From contig OZ244839.1 in NCBI GenBank assembly GCA_965220825.1, forward strand, positions 1,736,001-1,800,000: a DNA stretch of 64,000 nt, written 5' to 3'. The translations under genes were made by a program, and so were the position numbers. This document shows positions 1 through 8,662 of this stretch, one piece after another. Source of the stretch: G965220825 sp965220825. GTDB taxonomy: Bacteria; Pseudomonadota; Alphaproteobacteria; UBA828. The notes under the pieces are model-generated. The model saw only the letters and a list, made by a program, of their open reading frames with translations. It had not been told where the DNA came from and did no database searches. Position 1 is the first letter of the stretch; each line of letters starts with the position of its first letter.

Positions 1-28
1 GGCGCCGGCTGCCTGGAGGCTCGACTGA
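1..28 (+). CDS. 3' tail of an upstream gene (partial)
   Basis: A frame open from the window edge ends in TGA at 26-28, which overlaps the ATG of traC (TGATG). Only about eight residues are visible, so no function can be read. In F-type operons the gene before traC is usually traV or a neighbour of it; that is an expectation, not an observation. Confidence 0.35.
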
Positions 29-2586
29 TGCTGGCCCGTCTCATGGACCTGTTCGAGGGGCCGGCGGCGCTGGAGCCCCGCACGCTCCCCGAGATGCCGG
101 CCTCGCTGACGGCGCTCCTGCCCTGGCGCGCCTTCGACGAGCGCTCGGAACTCTATCTCAATGCCGCCAGCACCGGCTTCGTGCTCGAACTGCCGCCCTT
201 CGCCGGCATCGACGCCGAGACGCTGGGCGCACTCGCCGGCACGCTCGCAGACGCCGCGCCGGAACGTTGCACGCTGCAGGTGATCCACTGGGCGAGCCCG
301 CGCTTCGGCGCGGCGCTCGACGCCTGGGCCGTGCCGCGCTTGCAACAGGGCGGCGTGCAGGCCGGCATGGCGGTCCGCCGGGCGCGGCTGCTCGAACCGG
401 CCGGCTGGCGGCCGCTCCATCCGGGCGGGCCGCCCTTCACCCTCTCCGACTACCGGGTGTTCGTCGCCGCCTCGCTCGCCGGTCCGCCCGGTCCGGTAAC
501 GGAGACCGCGCTCGGCTCCTTTCGGCGGGCGCTCGAAGGCACACTCGCCTCGACCGGCGCCGGCACCCGCCGGCTCGCCCCCGATGCGCTGCTCTCGCTC
601 GCCGCCGAACTCACTTCGCCCGATCTTGCGGGCATCCACGACGGCGGCTGCAACCGGCCGGTGCGGCGCTGGTCGCCGCGCGATCCGCTGCATCTGCAAT
701 GCGCCGCGCCGGGTCGCGCGCTCTCGGTCGCGCCCACCGGCCTGCTCTTCCATCATCCCGACGGCGCCGACATCGCCGTCCGGGTGCTGGCGGCCGTCAC
801 CTTCCCCGAGGTCTGGCCGGGCTGGCGCGGCAACGCGCTGATCGGCGACTTCCACCGCGACTTCCTGCAGCCCGGCTGCCCGGTGCTCACCTGCCTCACC
901 GTCTCCACCGGCGAGGCCGCCGACGGCGAGCGCGCGATCCTGAAGTCGGCCCGCGCCACCCAGCAGGCCGGCACCGGCATCGCCCGCTACCTGCCGGGCC
1001 TCACCGAGCGGGCGCGCGACTGGCAGACCGTCACCGAGCGCCTCAAGGACGGCGAGCGGCTGGTCAAGGCCTGCTGCTTCGCCGCCGTCTATGCGCCGCC
1101 GGACGCCATCGACGAGGCCGAGCAGGCGGTGCGCGCCATCTATCACGGCCAGGGCTGGCGGGTGACGGCCGAACGCTATGTCCATCTCCCCTCCTGGCTC
1201 GCCTGTCTGCCCATGGTCCCGGCGGGCGGCATCGACGCCGATCTCGCCCGCATGGGGCGCATGAAGACGCTGCTGACCTCGGCCGCCGTCAGTCTGGCGC
1301 CGCTCCATGGCGAGTGGCGCGGCCAGGGCGGGCGCCTCGACGCCCCGCCGGCGCTGCTGCTGGTCGGGCGGCGCGGCCAGCCCGCTGGCTGGTCGCCGTT
1401 CGCCAACGAGGCCGGCAATTACAATGTGGCGGTCACCGGCAAGTCCGGCTCGGGCAAGTCGGTGCTGATGCAGGAGCTGGTGGTCGGCATCGTCGGCGCC
1501 GGCGGCGAGGCCGTGGTGATCGACGACGGCCGCTCCTTCCAGCACACGGCGGAAGCGCTCGACGGCGCCTTCATCGCCTTCGGGCGCGACCCCGCCTGTC
1601 TCAACCCCTTCGCCATGCTCGATGCGGAGACGGCCGAGCGCGACAGCGACTATCGCGAGGAGTGCTTCGCCATGCTGGCGAGCGTCGTCTCGCGCATGTG
1701 CCGCAGGCGCGGCGCCATCGACGATATCGAGGCGGCGCTGATCGACGAGGCCATCGCCGGGGCCTGGGAAGAGGCCGGCAATGCGGCCGATCTCGCCACC
1801 GTGCGCGCCCGGCTCGAAGCGCGCGGCGACCGGCGGGCGAGCGACATGGCCGTCGCTCTCGGCCCCTGGTGTCCGGGCGGCGCCCTCGGGCGGCTCTTCG
1901 CCGGGTCCGAGACGCCCCGGCTCGACCGGGCGCTAACCGTGTTCGAGCTGGGCGAGTTGAAGGGGCGCGGCGACCTCCAGGCGGTGGTGCTGATGCTGGT
2001 GGTCTTTCTGGCGACCCAGCGCATGTATCACGGCCCCCGCACAAGACCGAAGGCGATCGTCATCGACGAGGCCTGGGACCTGCTCGCGGGCGAGGACAGC
2101 CGCGCCTTCCTGGAAGGCGCGGCGCGACGCGCCCGGAAGTATCGCGGCGCGCTGGTCACCGGCACCCAGTCGGTCAACGACTATTACGCCAACCCGGCGG
2201 CGCGCGCCGCCTGGGAGAATGCCGACTGGACCATCTTCCTTGCCAGCAAGGACGAGTCGATCGAGCTGCTGAAGGAAGAGAAGCGCATCCACTGCGATGC
2301 CGGCATGGAGCGCGCGCTCAAGAGCCTCACGACCGTGGACGGGCGCTGGGCGGAACTGGTGCTGCACGGGCCGGACGGCTGGCGCGTCGCGCGTCTCGTG
2401 CTCGACCCCTGGTCGGTGGCGCTCTTCTCCTCGCGCGGCCCCGCCTTCGCCGAAGTGGAGCGGCTCAAGGCGGAAGGGCTCTCGACGGTGGAAGCCATCG
2501 ACCGGATCGCGGGCGGGCCGGACGAGAGCGGGTCTTTTTTTGAACCCGGGAAAGAACAAACAGCTAACATAGGAGAGCGCAGATGA
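28..2586 (+). CDS. traC: TraC, VirB4-family ATPase of F-type conjugation
   Basis: Cytoplasmic-face ATPase that powers assembly of the mating-pair-formation type IV secretion system. The 852-residue product has the family's usual length. A Walker A motif (GKSGSGKS, about residue 470) and a Walker B (IVIDEAWDLL, about residue 677) are followed by the GTQSVND segment seen in VirB4/TraC proteins. The ATG overlaps the preceding stop and has a GGAGG-like site upstream; its own stop overlaps the next start (ATGA). It heads a run of twelve same-strand genes to 12976, nearly all overlapping or a few bases apart, so one transcript is likely. Confidence 0.95.
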   Translation: MLARLMDLFEGPAALEPRTLPEMPASLTALLPWRAFDERSELYLNAASTGFVLELPPFAGIDAETLGALAGTLADAAPERCTLQVIHWASPRFGAALDAWAVPRLQQGGVQAGMAVRRARLLEPAGWRPLHPGGPPFTLSDYRVFVAASLAGPPGPVTETALGSFRRALEGTLASTGAGTRRLAPDALLSLAAELTSPDLAGIHDGGCNRPVRRWSPRDPLHLQCAAPGRALSVAPTGLLFHHPDGADIAVRVLAAVTFPEVWPGWRGNALIGDFHRDFLQPGCPVLTCLTVSTGEAADGERAILKSARATQQAGTGIARYLPGLTERARDWQTVTERLKDGERLVKACCFAAVYAPPDAIDEAEQAVRAIYHGQGWRVTAERYVHLPSWLACLPMVPAGGIDADLARMGRMKTLLTSAAVSLAPLHGEWRGQGGRLDAPPALLLVGRRGQPAGWSPFANEAGNYNVAVTGKSGSGKSVLMQELVVGIVGAGGEAVVIDDGRSFQHTAEALDGAFIAFGRDPACLNPFAMLDAETAERDSDYREECFAMLASVVSRMCRRRGAIDDIEAALIDEAIAGAWEEAGNAADLATVRARLEARGDRRASDMAVALGPWCPGGALGRLFAGSETPRLDRALTVFELGELKGRGDLQAVVLMLVVFLATQRMYHGPRTRPKAIVIDEAWDLLAGEDSRAFLEGAARRARKYRGALVTGTQSVNDYYANPAARAAWENADWTIFLASKDESIELLKEEKRIHCDAGMERALKSLTTVDGRWAELVLHGPDGWRVARLVLDPWSVALFSSRGPAFAEVERLKAEGLSTVEAIDRIAGGPDESGSFFEPGKEQTANIGERR

Positions 2587-3257
2587 GCGCAGGACAGGGC
2601 AGGCGCGCGCGAGGCGCGGGCCGTGAGAAGGAGCGGGCGCCGCGCTGGCCGCAGGATGCGGACGGGCTGACTGCCGCCGATATCGACTTCGAGGCGCTCG
2701 CGCATGTGCTCGCCAACAGCTGCCGCTGGGGCGGACGGACGCGGCGCTTCCTGTCGGTTGCCCAGCATGCGGTGGTGGCGAGCGAGGAGATCGAGGCGCT
2801 CGACGGGCTCGATGCCGGAGAGCGGCGGGTGCTGGCGCTGCATGCGCTGCTGCAACCCGCCCGTATCGCCTGGCTGGGCGACGCGGAGGCCGCGGCCTCG
2901 CAGCGCGCCACGGAACGGGCGAGGCGGCTCGGCGGCGGCATCGACCGAGCGGTCCGCGAGGCCGCCGGGCTGGATGCGGAGCCGAGCGAGGCCGAGGCGG
3001 AGCTGCTCCGCTTCGTCTTCCGCATGACGGACGCGGCCGAGCGCCGCGATCTCGAAGACGCCGGAATCCCGAGCGCCGCCGGGGCCGCCTTCCCGCCCGC
3101 ACGACGCCGGATCCGGGCGCTCGGGCCGGGACGCGCCGCAAGGGTGTGGTTCGCTCGTCTCAGGGAACTGCAAGGCCCGCCGGGCGAAGCAGGGCAGCAG
3201 GAAGCCCCGCGTGACGACCGCCAGGAAGAGGAGGTGCTCGATGCACGCGCAGCGTAA
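2583..3257 (+). CDS. HD-phosphohydrolase-like protein with a degenerate HD dyad
   Basis: The 224-residue product resembles the YfbR/HD nucleotide phosphohydrolase family around residues 35-105: a segment like 'I.DIA..Ls..cRf.G' is followed by SVAQHAV, a family hallmark. The metal-binding HD pair expected in 'LHALLHDA...GD' reads LHALLQPAR...LGD here, so the key His-Asp is replaced by Gln-Pro while the first His of SVAQH is kept. Catalysis is therefore doubtful. The C-terminus is charged and low complexity. The start overlaps the traC stop by four bases, so it is translationally coupled to the transfer operon. Its role there is unknown. Confidence 0.7.
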   Translation: MSAGQGRRARGAGREKERAPRWPQDADGLTAADIDFEALAHVLANSCRWGGRTRRFLSVAQHAVVASEEIEALDGLDAGERRVLALHALLQPARIAWLGDAEAAASQRATERARRLGGGIDRAVREAAGLDAEPSEAEAELLRFVFRMTDAAERRDLEDAGIPSAAGAAFPPARRRIRALGPGRAARVWFARLRELQGPPGEAGQQEAPRDDRQEEEVLDARAA

Positions 3258-3480
3258 GCGGCGGCCGCCCCGCATCCGGGTGGTGCGCGATACCGAGCAG
3301 GTGTTCCGCCAGGCGATCCTGGCGGGCGTGCTCTCGGCCGAGCGCGGGCACTGCAACTGGGCCGGCCACTATCTCTACATGTATCACGACGAGGACGGCG
3401 CGGCCTGGTTCAAGCATCGCGACAGCCGCGCTTACGTCTCCATGTCGGCGCACCGGTGCGCGGCGGGAGACGCGTCGTGA
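3241..3480 (+). CDS. small conserved-looking protein in the transfer operon
   Basis: A 79-residue basic protein with no motif I recognise. I chose ATG 3241 because GAGGAGGTG lies five to ten bases upstream; an in-frame earlier start at 3211 would add ten residues and overlap the previous gene more. It overlaps the previous gene by 17 bases and its stop overlaps the next start (GTGA). It contains a Trp/Tyr/His-rich core (CNWAGHYLYMYHDEDG). Its position between traC and trbI argues for an operon member rather than a chance frame. Confidence 0.6.
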   Translation: MHAQRKRRPPRIRVVRDTEQVFRQAILAGVLSAERGHCNWAGHYLYMYHDEDGAAWFKHRDSRAYVSMSAHRCAAGDAS

Positions 3481-3845
3481 GCGAGCTCCGGATCCTGCTC
3501 GCCGCCATGATGCTTGCTGCGGGCGTCGCCGCTGCGGTGTCGGCCGGGATCGTGAAGCTCGGCGCGCAGGATGGGCCAACGGTGGCGAGCGTGCGCCTGG
3601 CGGAGATCGTGGCGGCGGAAAGCGCGCTCGCGGCGAAGGCGGACCAGGAATCCGTCGCGGCGGCGACCCGCGCCTGGGCACGGGCGCTGGAAGCGGCGCT
3701 GGCCGAAGTGGCGGCGCGTCACGGCGCGGTGCTGCTCCCCGCACGCGCGGTTGCAGCCGGCGCGCCCGACCTGACGGGCGCGGTCGAGGCGGCAATGGCG
3801 CGCATTCTCGGGCGCACCATGCCCGACGCGGAGGCCGGGCGATGA
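3477..3845 (+). CDS. trbI: TrbI-like conjugal transfer protein
   Basis: A 122-residue protein with one N-terminal hydrophobic segment (residues about 5-25) and an Ala/Glu-rich helical body ending in RHGAVLLPARAVAAGAPDLT, the pattern of F-type TrbI (about 128 residues in F). TrbI is an inner-membrane protein implicated in pilus retraction. The GTG start is chosen because GTGA overlaps the previous stop; an alternative start at 3456 would add seven residues. Its position directly before the S26 peptidase and traW matches F-type gene order. Confidence 0.8.
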   Translation: MSELRILLAAMMLAAGVAAAVSAGIVKLGAQDGPTVASVRLAEIVAAESALAAKADQESVAAATRAWARALEAALAEVAARHGAVLLPARAVAAGAPDLTGAVEAAMARILGRTMPDAEAGR

Positions 3846-4387
3846 CCGCCCGCCGCGCGACCGTCGCGCTCGGCGTCATGGCGGCGTTGGCGGGCCTCTG
3901 GCTCGCGCTCGCCTCGCGCATCCATGTCAATGCGAGCTGGTCCGACGGCGCCTGGGGCTATCTGCTGCTGCCGCTTGTGAGCACGCCCGCGATCGGCGAC
4001 CGGGTTCTGTTCGAGCCGCCCGAGGCGCTCGGCTCTCCGGTGCCCTGGCTCAAGACCGTCCGCGGCCTGCCGGGCGCGGCGATCGCCGTCGACGCGGATC
4101 GCATCGTGCATCTCGACGGCGTGCCGGTGGGGCGCGCCAAGGCGCGGGCGCTCGACGGGCGGACGCTGGTTCCGGTGGTTCCCGGCGCGGTGCCGCCCGG
4201 CCACTACTTTCTCCATGCCGATCATCCGGACAGCCATGACAGCCGCTATGCGGAGATCGGGCCGGTGCCCGTGGGGCGCATTCTCGGGCGCGCCATCGCC
4301 CTTCCCGACCTCCCCTGGCTCGGCCTCCAAGGGCCGCTGACCGGCCCGCAGCACGTCCGCACGGAGAGCGGGAAGGTGCTGCGATGA
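3842..4387 (+). CDS. S26-family (TraF-type) signal peptidase
   Basis: A 181-residue inner-membrane peptidase of the type that matures or cyclises conjugative pilin. After an N-terminal membrane segment (about residues 7-25) comes NASWSDGAWGY, aligned with the family's N.T.S.P.GxY box; Ser34 is the likely nucleophile and Lys71 (WLKTVRGLPG) the general base. HADHPDSHDSRYAEIGPV matches the DS.DSRY.GPV box. The usual Pro after the catalytic Ser is replaced by Gly. The gene overlaps both neighbours by four bases, typical of F-type operons that keep a P-type TraF peptidase. Confidence 0.88.
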   Translation: MTARRATVALGVMAALAGLWLALASRIHVNASWSDGAWGYLLLPLVSTPAIGDRVLFEPPEALGSPVPWLKTVRGLPGAAIAVDADRIVHLDGVPVGRAKARALDGRTLVPVVPGAVPPGHYFLHADHPDSHDSRYAEIGPVPVGRILGRAIALPDLPWLGLQGPLTGPQHVRTESGKVLR

Positions 4388-5031
4388 TCGGGTCCCGGCT
4401 CATCTTCTCTGCGGCCTGTCTCGCCGCCCTGTCGCTCGCCCTGCCGGCCGGGGCGCGCGATCTCGGCGTGCGCGGCGCAACCTGGCCGGTCGCCGAGCCC
4501 AACCTGCTGGCGCAGATCGAGACCCGGCTTGCCGCGTTGCAGTCGTCGGGCGAACTCGCCCGCCTCCAGCGAGAGGCGCAGGATCGGGCGCGCGAGCGCA
4601 TCGAGGCGCCGGACCGAATCGCCGGCATCGCGCCGGCGCGCGAGCGGCGGGTGCGCTTCTTCGATCCCGCGATCACCGTGGTCCAGGACCTGCGCACGCC
4701 TGACGGCATGCTGCTCGCGGCGGCGGGCCAGCGTATCGACCCGCTGGCGGTCAAGGCGCTGACAAAAGACCTGCTGTTCATCGACGGCAGCCGCGAGGCG
4801 GAAGTGCAATGGGCGCTCGCCCATGAGCGCCCCGCCACCATCGTGCTGCTGGCGGGCAGGCCGCTCGACCTCGCACGGCGCCATGGCCGGCCCTTCTTCT
4901 TCGACCAGGGCGGGCGGCTCGCGGCGCGCTTCGGTCTCGCCTTCACGCCCAGCCTGGTGACGCAGGAGAGCGGCCGGCTTCGCATCGACGAGATCCCGCT
5001 CGACGACCGCGACGCGGAGAGCGAGCGATGA
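4384..5031 (+). CDS. traW: TraW, F-type pilus assembly protein
   Basis: A periplasmic type IV secretion assembly factor of 215 residues. It has a cleavable-looking signal peptide (hydrophobic residues about 5-22, Ala-Gly-Ala-Arg after) and the TraW C-terminal pattern: LLFIDG near residue 130 and FFFDQGGRLAARFGLAFTPS near residue 175, where family members carry a thioredoxin-like FDQ.G.L...F.I...P segment. TraW acts with TraU and TrbC. It overlaps traU by four bases. Confidence 0.93.
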   Translation: MIGSRLIFSAACLAALSLALPAGARDLGVRGATWPVAEPNLLAQIETRLAALQSSGELARLQREAQDRARERIEAPDRIAGIAPARERRVRFFDPAITVVQDLRTPDGMLLAAAGQRIDPLAVKALTKDLLFIDGSREAEVQWALAHERPATIVLLAGRPLDLARRHGRPFFFDQGGRLAARFGLAFTPSLVTQESGRLRIDEIPLDDRDAESER

Positions 5032-6026
5032 AGCGGCTCCTTCTCGTCTTCGCGCTCGTCGTCGGGGCCGCGCTCTCTGCCGGCACGGCGCAGGCCCAGA
5101 GCTGCACCGGGCGCTTCGTCAACCCGATCGCCGATGTGTGCTGGGAGTGCCTGTTCCCGATCTCCATCGGGCCGCTCTCGATCGGCTCGGCCGCGGGCGC
5201 GCCCGACACGCCCAACCCGTCTTCGCCGCTCTGCCTCTGCGGCTCGCCGATTCCGCGCATCGGCCTCTCGCTCGGGGTCTGGGAGCCGGCGCGGCTGATC
5301 GACGTCACCCGTGCCCCCTGGTGCTTCCCCAATCTCGGCGGGCTCACGGTCGATCCCGGCTTCCACGCCCCGCGCGGACGCACCGCATCGTCCGGCGGCG
5401 ACGGCGCATCGGGCTCGGTCTGGCACGCCCATTACTATGTCTATCCGCTGCTCTCCTGGATCGGCGTGCTGCTCGATATCGGCTGTCTCGACGGCGGCAG
5501 CCTCGACATCGCCTGGGTCTCGGAACTCGACCCCACCTGGCTCGACGACGAGCTCGCCTTCCTGCTGAACCCCGAGGCGGCGCTGTTCGCCTCGCTGCCC
5601 GCCCAGGCGGCTTGCGCCGCCGATTGCGCCGCGTCCTCGGCGGGCCTGCCGCAGGACGCGCTCTTCTGGTGCGCCGGCTGCCAGGGCGGCATGTATCCGC
5701 TCACCGGCAATGTCGCCGCCCATGTCGGCGGCGTGCAGGCCTCGCTGCTGACGGCCCAGCGCCTGCTCTATCGGCTTCACCGTCTCGGGCTGGCGCTCGG
5801 CAGCTCGGGCGAAGCCGCGCTCTGCGGACGCTACCCGATGCCGGTGATGAAGAAGTCGCAGTATCGCTGGCAGATGACCCAGCCGGTGCCCGCGACCTCG
5901 GCGCTCACGGGCTGCAACCCGACGGGCCGCTCCTCAGTGCTCTGGGAGACGCTGCGCGAGCTCCCGGTCGCGGGCGAGAACTTCGGCTACCTGCTGTGGA
6001 CCAAACGCAACTGCTGCCTGCTGTGA
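5028..6026 (+). CDS. traU: TraU, F-type DNA transfer/pilus assembly protein
   Basis: A 332-residue periplasmic protein with a signal peptide ending in AQAQS, then the Cys-rich TraU core: SCTGRFVNPIADVCWECLFPISIG, and paired cysteines throughout (LCLCG, CAADCA, WCAGCQGG, KRNCC). The many disulfides are consistent with the nearby thioredoxin-fold TraF and TrbC. In F, TraU is needed more for DNA transfer than for pilus formation. Length and cysteine spacing fit the family. Confidence 0.95.
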   Translation: MKRLLLVFALVVGAALSAGTAQAQSCTGRFVNPIADVCWECLFPISIGPLSIGSAAGAPDTPNPSSPLCLCGSPIPRIGLSLGVWEPARLIDVTRAPWCFPNLGGLTVDPGFHAPRGRTASSGGDGASGSVWHAHYYVYPLLSWIGVLLDIGCLDGGSLDIAWVSELDPTWLDDELAFLLNPEAALFASLPAQAACAADCAASSAGLPQDALFWCAGCQGGMYPLTGNVAAHVGGVQASLLTAQRLLYRLHRLGLALGSSGEAALCGRYPMPVMKKSQYRWQMTQPVPATSALTGCNPTGRSSVLWETLRELPVAGENFGYLLWTKRNCCLL

Positions 6027-6033
6027 GAAAAAC

Positions 6034-6756
6034 ATGACACGCCTCAAACCCATCTCCCTCCTCCTCGCCGGCGCACTGCTGCTGGCGGCCTGCTGCGGCC
6101 CGGCCGTCGCGTCCGATGAAGACGCTGCGGCGCGAGCGCTGACCGAAGAAGTGCTGCGCAAGGCCGGCGGCGCTGGCGCGGAGAGCCTCGGTGACTGGAC
6201 CCGCTCGGTGATCGAGCGCGCGCTGGTACGCGCCGGCGAAGCTGCGCGGCAACCCTCGACCGGAGAGAAGGCCGTCCCACTACCGGCCGAACGCCATGCG
6301 GCGCGGATGGCGGAGGGCCTCACGGGCCGTCCGAACACGGCCGAAGTCCTGATCTTCATGAGCCTCTCGGTGCCGTCGGCGAGCTGGACGCAGTGGGCCG
6401 GCGAGGCCGCCCGCTTCGGCGTGCCGCTGGTGATGCGCGGCGTGAGCGAGGAGGGCCTGCGCGCCACCGTGAAGGCGGTCGGCTCTCGTCTTGGCGGGCA
6501 TGACGCCGGCGTCGCCATCGACCCTCGCCTGTTCCGTCTGTTCGCCATCGAGCGGGTTCCGGCCGTGGTCGTGGTGCCGGGCGGCGTGCCCACCTGCGCA
6601 AGCCCGGGCTGTGCAGACGACCCGGTGCCGGCGCACGACCGCGTGACCGGCAATATCGGCCTCGCGGCCGCGCTCGAAGCGGTGGCTGCCGAGGGCAAGA
6701 CGGGACGGGAGACGGCGCGGCGGAAGCTCGCGCGACTGATGGGAGAGACCCGATGA
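6034..6756 (+). CDS. trbC: TrbC, type-F pilin assembly protein
   Basis: A 240-residue exported protein with a signal peptide (residues about 1-26). From residue about 105, LIFMSLSVPSASW and a following thioredoxin-like segment ending in VPAVVVV match the type-F TrbC domain, which works with TraW and TraU in the periplasm. In some systems TraW and TrbC are fused; here they are separate genes flanking traU. Only seven bases separate it from traU, and it overlaps traN by four. Confidence 0.9.
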   Translation: MTRLKPISLLLAGALLLAACCGPAVASDEDAAARALTEEVLRKAGGAGAESLGDWTRSVIERALVRAGEAARQPSTGEKAVPLPAERHAARMAEGLTGRPNTAEVLIFMSLSVPSASWTQWAGEAARFGVPLVMRGVSEEGLRATVKAVGSRLGGHDAGVAIDPRLFRLFAIERVPAVVVVPGGVPTCASPGCADDPVPAHDRVTGNIGLAAALEAVAAEGKTGRETARRKLARLMGETR

Positions 6757-7832
6757 GTAACGGATATCACGGACCCGTGATGCCGGGCGCTGTCGCAGCG
6801 CTCGTGCTCTGGCTGCTGGCCTCGGTGACGGCCCAGGCGGAAGACCCGCGCGCGGCGGCCCGCGCGCTCGGCGCGGCGGGACAGGCGAGCGCGGGCGCAA
6901 TCGCGCGCAACCCCGCCAGTGCGCTCAAGGTGCCGGGCCATGTCGGCGCGAACGTGCCGGAGCGGAACCACACCGCCTCGGGCATGGAGGATGCCGCCCG
7001 CGCCGTGCTTGCCAATCCGGGCGCGCCCGGCGGTCAGGCCGGCCGCATGGTGATCGAGGGAACCGTGTCGCGCCCGCCGGCCGAAGTTCCGACAGACGAT
7101 CCGGCAGTGACGCGCGCGGAAAGCATCGCGGATGCGCCGCAGGAGCCGGAACATGGCGCCTCCGGAATCGCGTCGGGCAGCATCGCCGATTGTCAGGCCG
7201 GGATCGGCGAGGCCGGCGGCTGCGGCAGCGTCACCTCCTGCGTCGGCGCCGGCTGCGAGACCGTGGCGGGCCGGGCCAATACCGGCTTCGCGCGGTCCAC
7301 CGCCATGCTCAACATGGTGCTGCAGATGGGCGGCGAGGCGTTCGACCGCCAGCATATGCGCTTCTTCCGGGGCCAGCGGCGCGCCTGCACCATCCGCTGG
7401 GGCGGGCTCGCAAACTGCTGCAAGAACTCCGGGCTGCTGATCGGCTTCGCCAACTGCAGCCAGAGCGAAATCGAACTGGCCAAGGAGCGTCATGCCGGCA
7501 CCACCCGCTATCTCGGAAAATACTGCGCCAAACGCACCTTCTTCGGCTTCTGCAGACGGCGGGCCAGGGCCTGGTGCGTGTTCGGCTCCAAGCTCGGGCG
7601 CATCCTGCAGGAACAGGGTCGGGCGCAGCTCGGCATCGGCTGGGGAAGCTGCCGGGGGCTGACGGTCGCCGAGATCGAGCGCATCGACTTCGACCGGCTC
7701 GATCTCGGCGAGTTCACCGCCAACCTGACCGACGACACGCTCGCGCCGCTGCTGCGGCTGCCCGAGGCCGGCGACACGCGAACGCGCATGAACACGCGCA
7801 TCCGCGACTTCTATTCCAGGAGCCAGCCATGA
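6753..7832 (+). CDS. traN: TraN, mating-pair stabilisation protein (short form)
   Basis: A Cys-rich outer-membrane protein that contacts the recipient. At 359 residues it is much shorter than F TraN (about 600), but it keeps the conserved C-terminal half: many paired cysteines (SCVGAGC, NCCKNSG, NCSQSE, KYCAKR, FGFCRRR, AWCVFGSKLGRI) and GWGSCRGLTVAEIERIDFDRLD. A signal peptide is visible at residues about 10-30. The shortened region is the one that varies with recipient receptor, so specificity may be reduced or different. It overlaps traF by four bases. Confidence 0.9.
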   Translation: MSNGYHGPVMPGAVAALVLWLLASVTAQAEDPRAAARALGAAGQASAGAIARNPASALKVPGHVGANVPERNHTASGMEDAARAVLANPGAPGGQAGRMVIEGTVSRPPAEVPTDDPAVTRAESIADAPQEPEHGASGIASGSIADCQAGIGEAGGCGSVTSCVGAGCETVAGRANTGFARSTAMLNMVLQMGGEAFDRQHMRFFRGQRRACTIRWGGLANCCKNSGLLIGFANCSQSEIELAKERHAGTTRYLGKYCAKRTFFGFCRRRARAWCVFGSKLGRILQEQGRAQLGIGWGSCRGLTVAEIERIDFDRLDLGEFTANLTDDTLAPLLRLPEAGDTRTRMNTRIRDFYSRSQP

Positions 7833-8662
7833 CGGCGCGACCCCTCGCCCTGGCCGCCGGGCTGCTCGCTGTCCTGCTCCCGCTCGCGCCCGCGTCGGCC
7901 GGCGAGTGGAGGAGCTGGTGCGGCGAGCGCACGGCGGAGAGCACGCTCGGCTGGCACTTCTACTGCGATCGAGAGGAAGAGGAGGAGGCTGCGACTCCCC
8001 CAACAGCGGCGAACCCGGCGCCGGCGCCGCAGCCGGAGGCGCAACCGGCGGCGCAAAGCGCGATGGACCGCATTCTGGCGATCCGCAAGGCGCTGGAAGA
8101 AGCGCGCGCGACGGCGATCCTCGATCCCTCGCCCGCGAAGGTCGCGGCCTATCTCCGCCTGCAGCAGGAGACGCTGGCGAGAGCCGCCGCCTTCTCCGAC
8201 GCCTTCCGCCGCACCGTCTGGGCGAGCCCGGCGCTCGACTACACGCTGAAGCGCCCGGTCGGCGCGCTGGCCCGCCATGTCTGGTCGGACGCGCGGCGGG
8301 AGAAGCGCGACGCGGCGCTCGCCCGTCTCGGCGAGCGCTACGGCCTGATCTATCTCGGCCATGCCGGCTGCGCCGGCTGCCGCGTGTTCGGCCCGCTGCT
8401 GCGCGCCTTCAGCCGGCGCCATGGCCTCGACGTGCTCGCCGTCTCGGTGACCGGCGAGGCGCTCGAAGGCTGGCCCGAGGCGGTCGCGGACAACGGTCGC
8501 GCCGCCCGGCTCGGGCTTGCCGACGGGCCGTACCCCGCCCTCGTGCTGTTCGACACCAGGACCGGAAGCGTCCTGCCGGTCGGCTTCGGCGTGCTCGCCG
8601 AGGACCAGATCGCCGAACGCCTCTTCGTCCTCACCGCCCTGGAGACCGGCCATGACTACTGA
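7829..8662 (+). CDS. traF: TraF, thioredoxin-fold type-F assembly protein
   Basis: A periplasmic 277-residue protein with a signal peptide (APASAGEW cleavage region) and a C-terminal thioredoxin fold containing a CAGC active-site-like motif at residues 181-184. The intact CxxC suggests real oxidoreductase or disulfide-isomerase activity on the Cys-rich TraU, TraN and TraH; some F TraF proteins lack it. A low-complexity Glu/Ala/Pro linker lies at residues 48-75. The ATG at 7829 overlaps the traN stop. Confidence 0.93.
   Translation: MTARPLALAAGLLAVLLPLAPASAGEWRSWCGERTAESTLGWHFYCDREEEEEAATPPTAANPAPAPQPEAQPAAQSAMDRILAIRKALEEARATAILDPSPAKVAAYLRLQQETLARAAAFSDAFRRTVWASPALDYTLKRPVGALARHVWSDARREKRDAALARLGERYGLIYLGHAGCAGCRVFGPLLRAFSRRHGLDVLAVSVTGEALEGWPEAVADNGRAARLGLADGPYPALVLFDTRTGSVLPVGFGVLAEDQIAERLFVLTALETGHDY

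Noticed and set aside
267..2543. Long + frame (758 codons) inside traC
   Set aside because: Arg/Ala-rich out-of-frame shadow of a clear VirB4 gene; typical of GC-rich codon structure.
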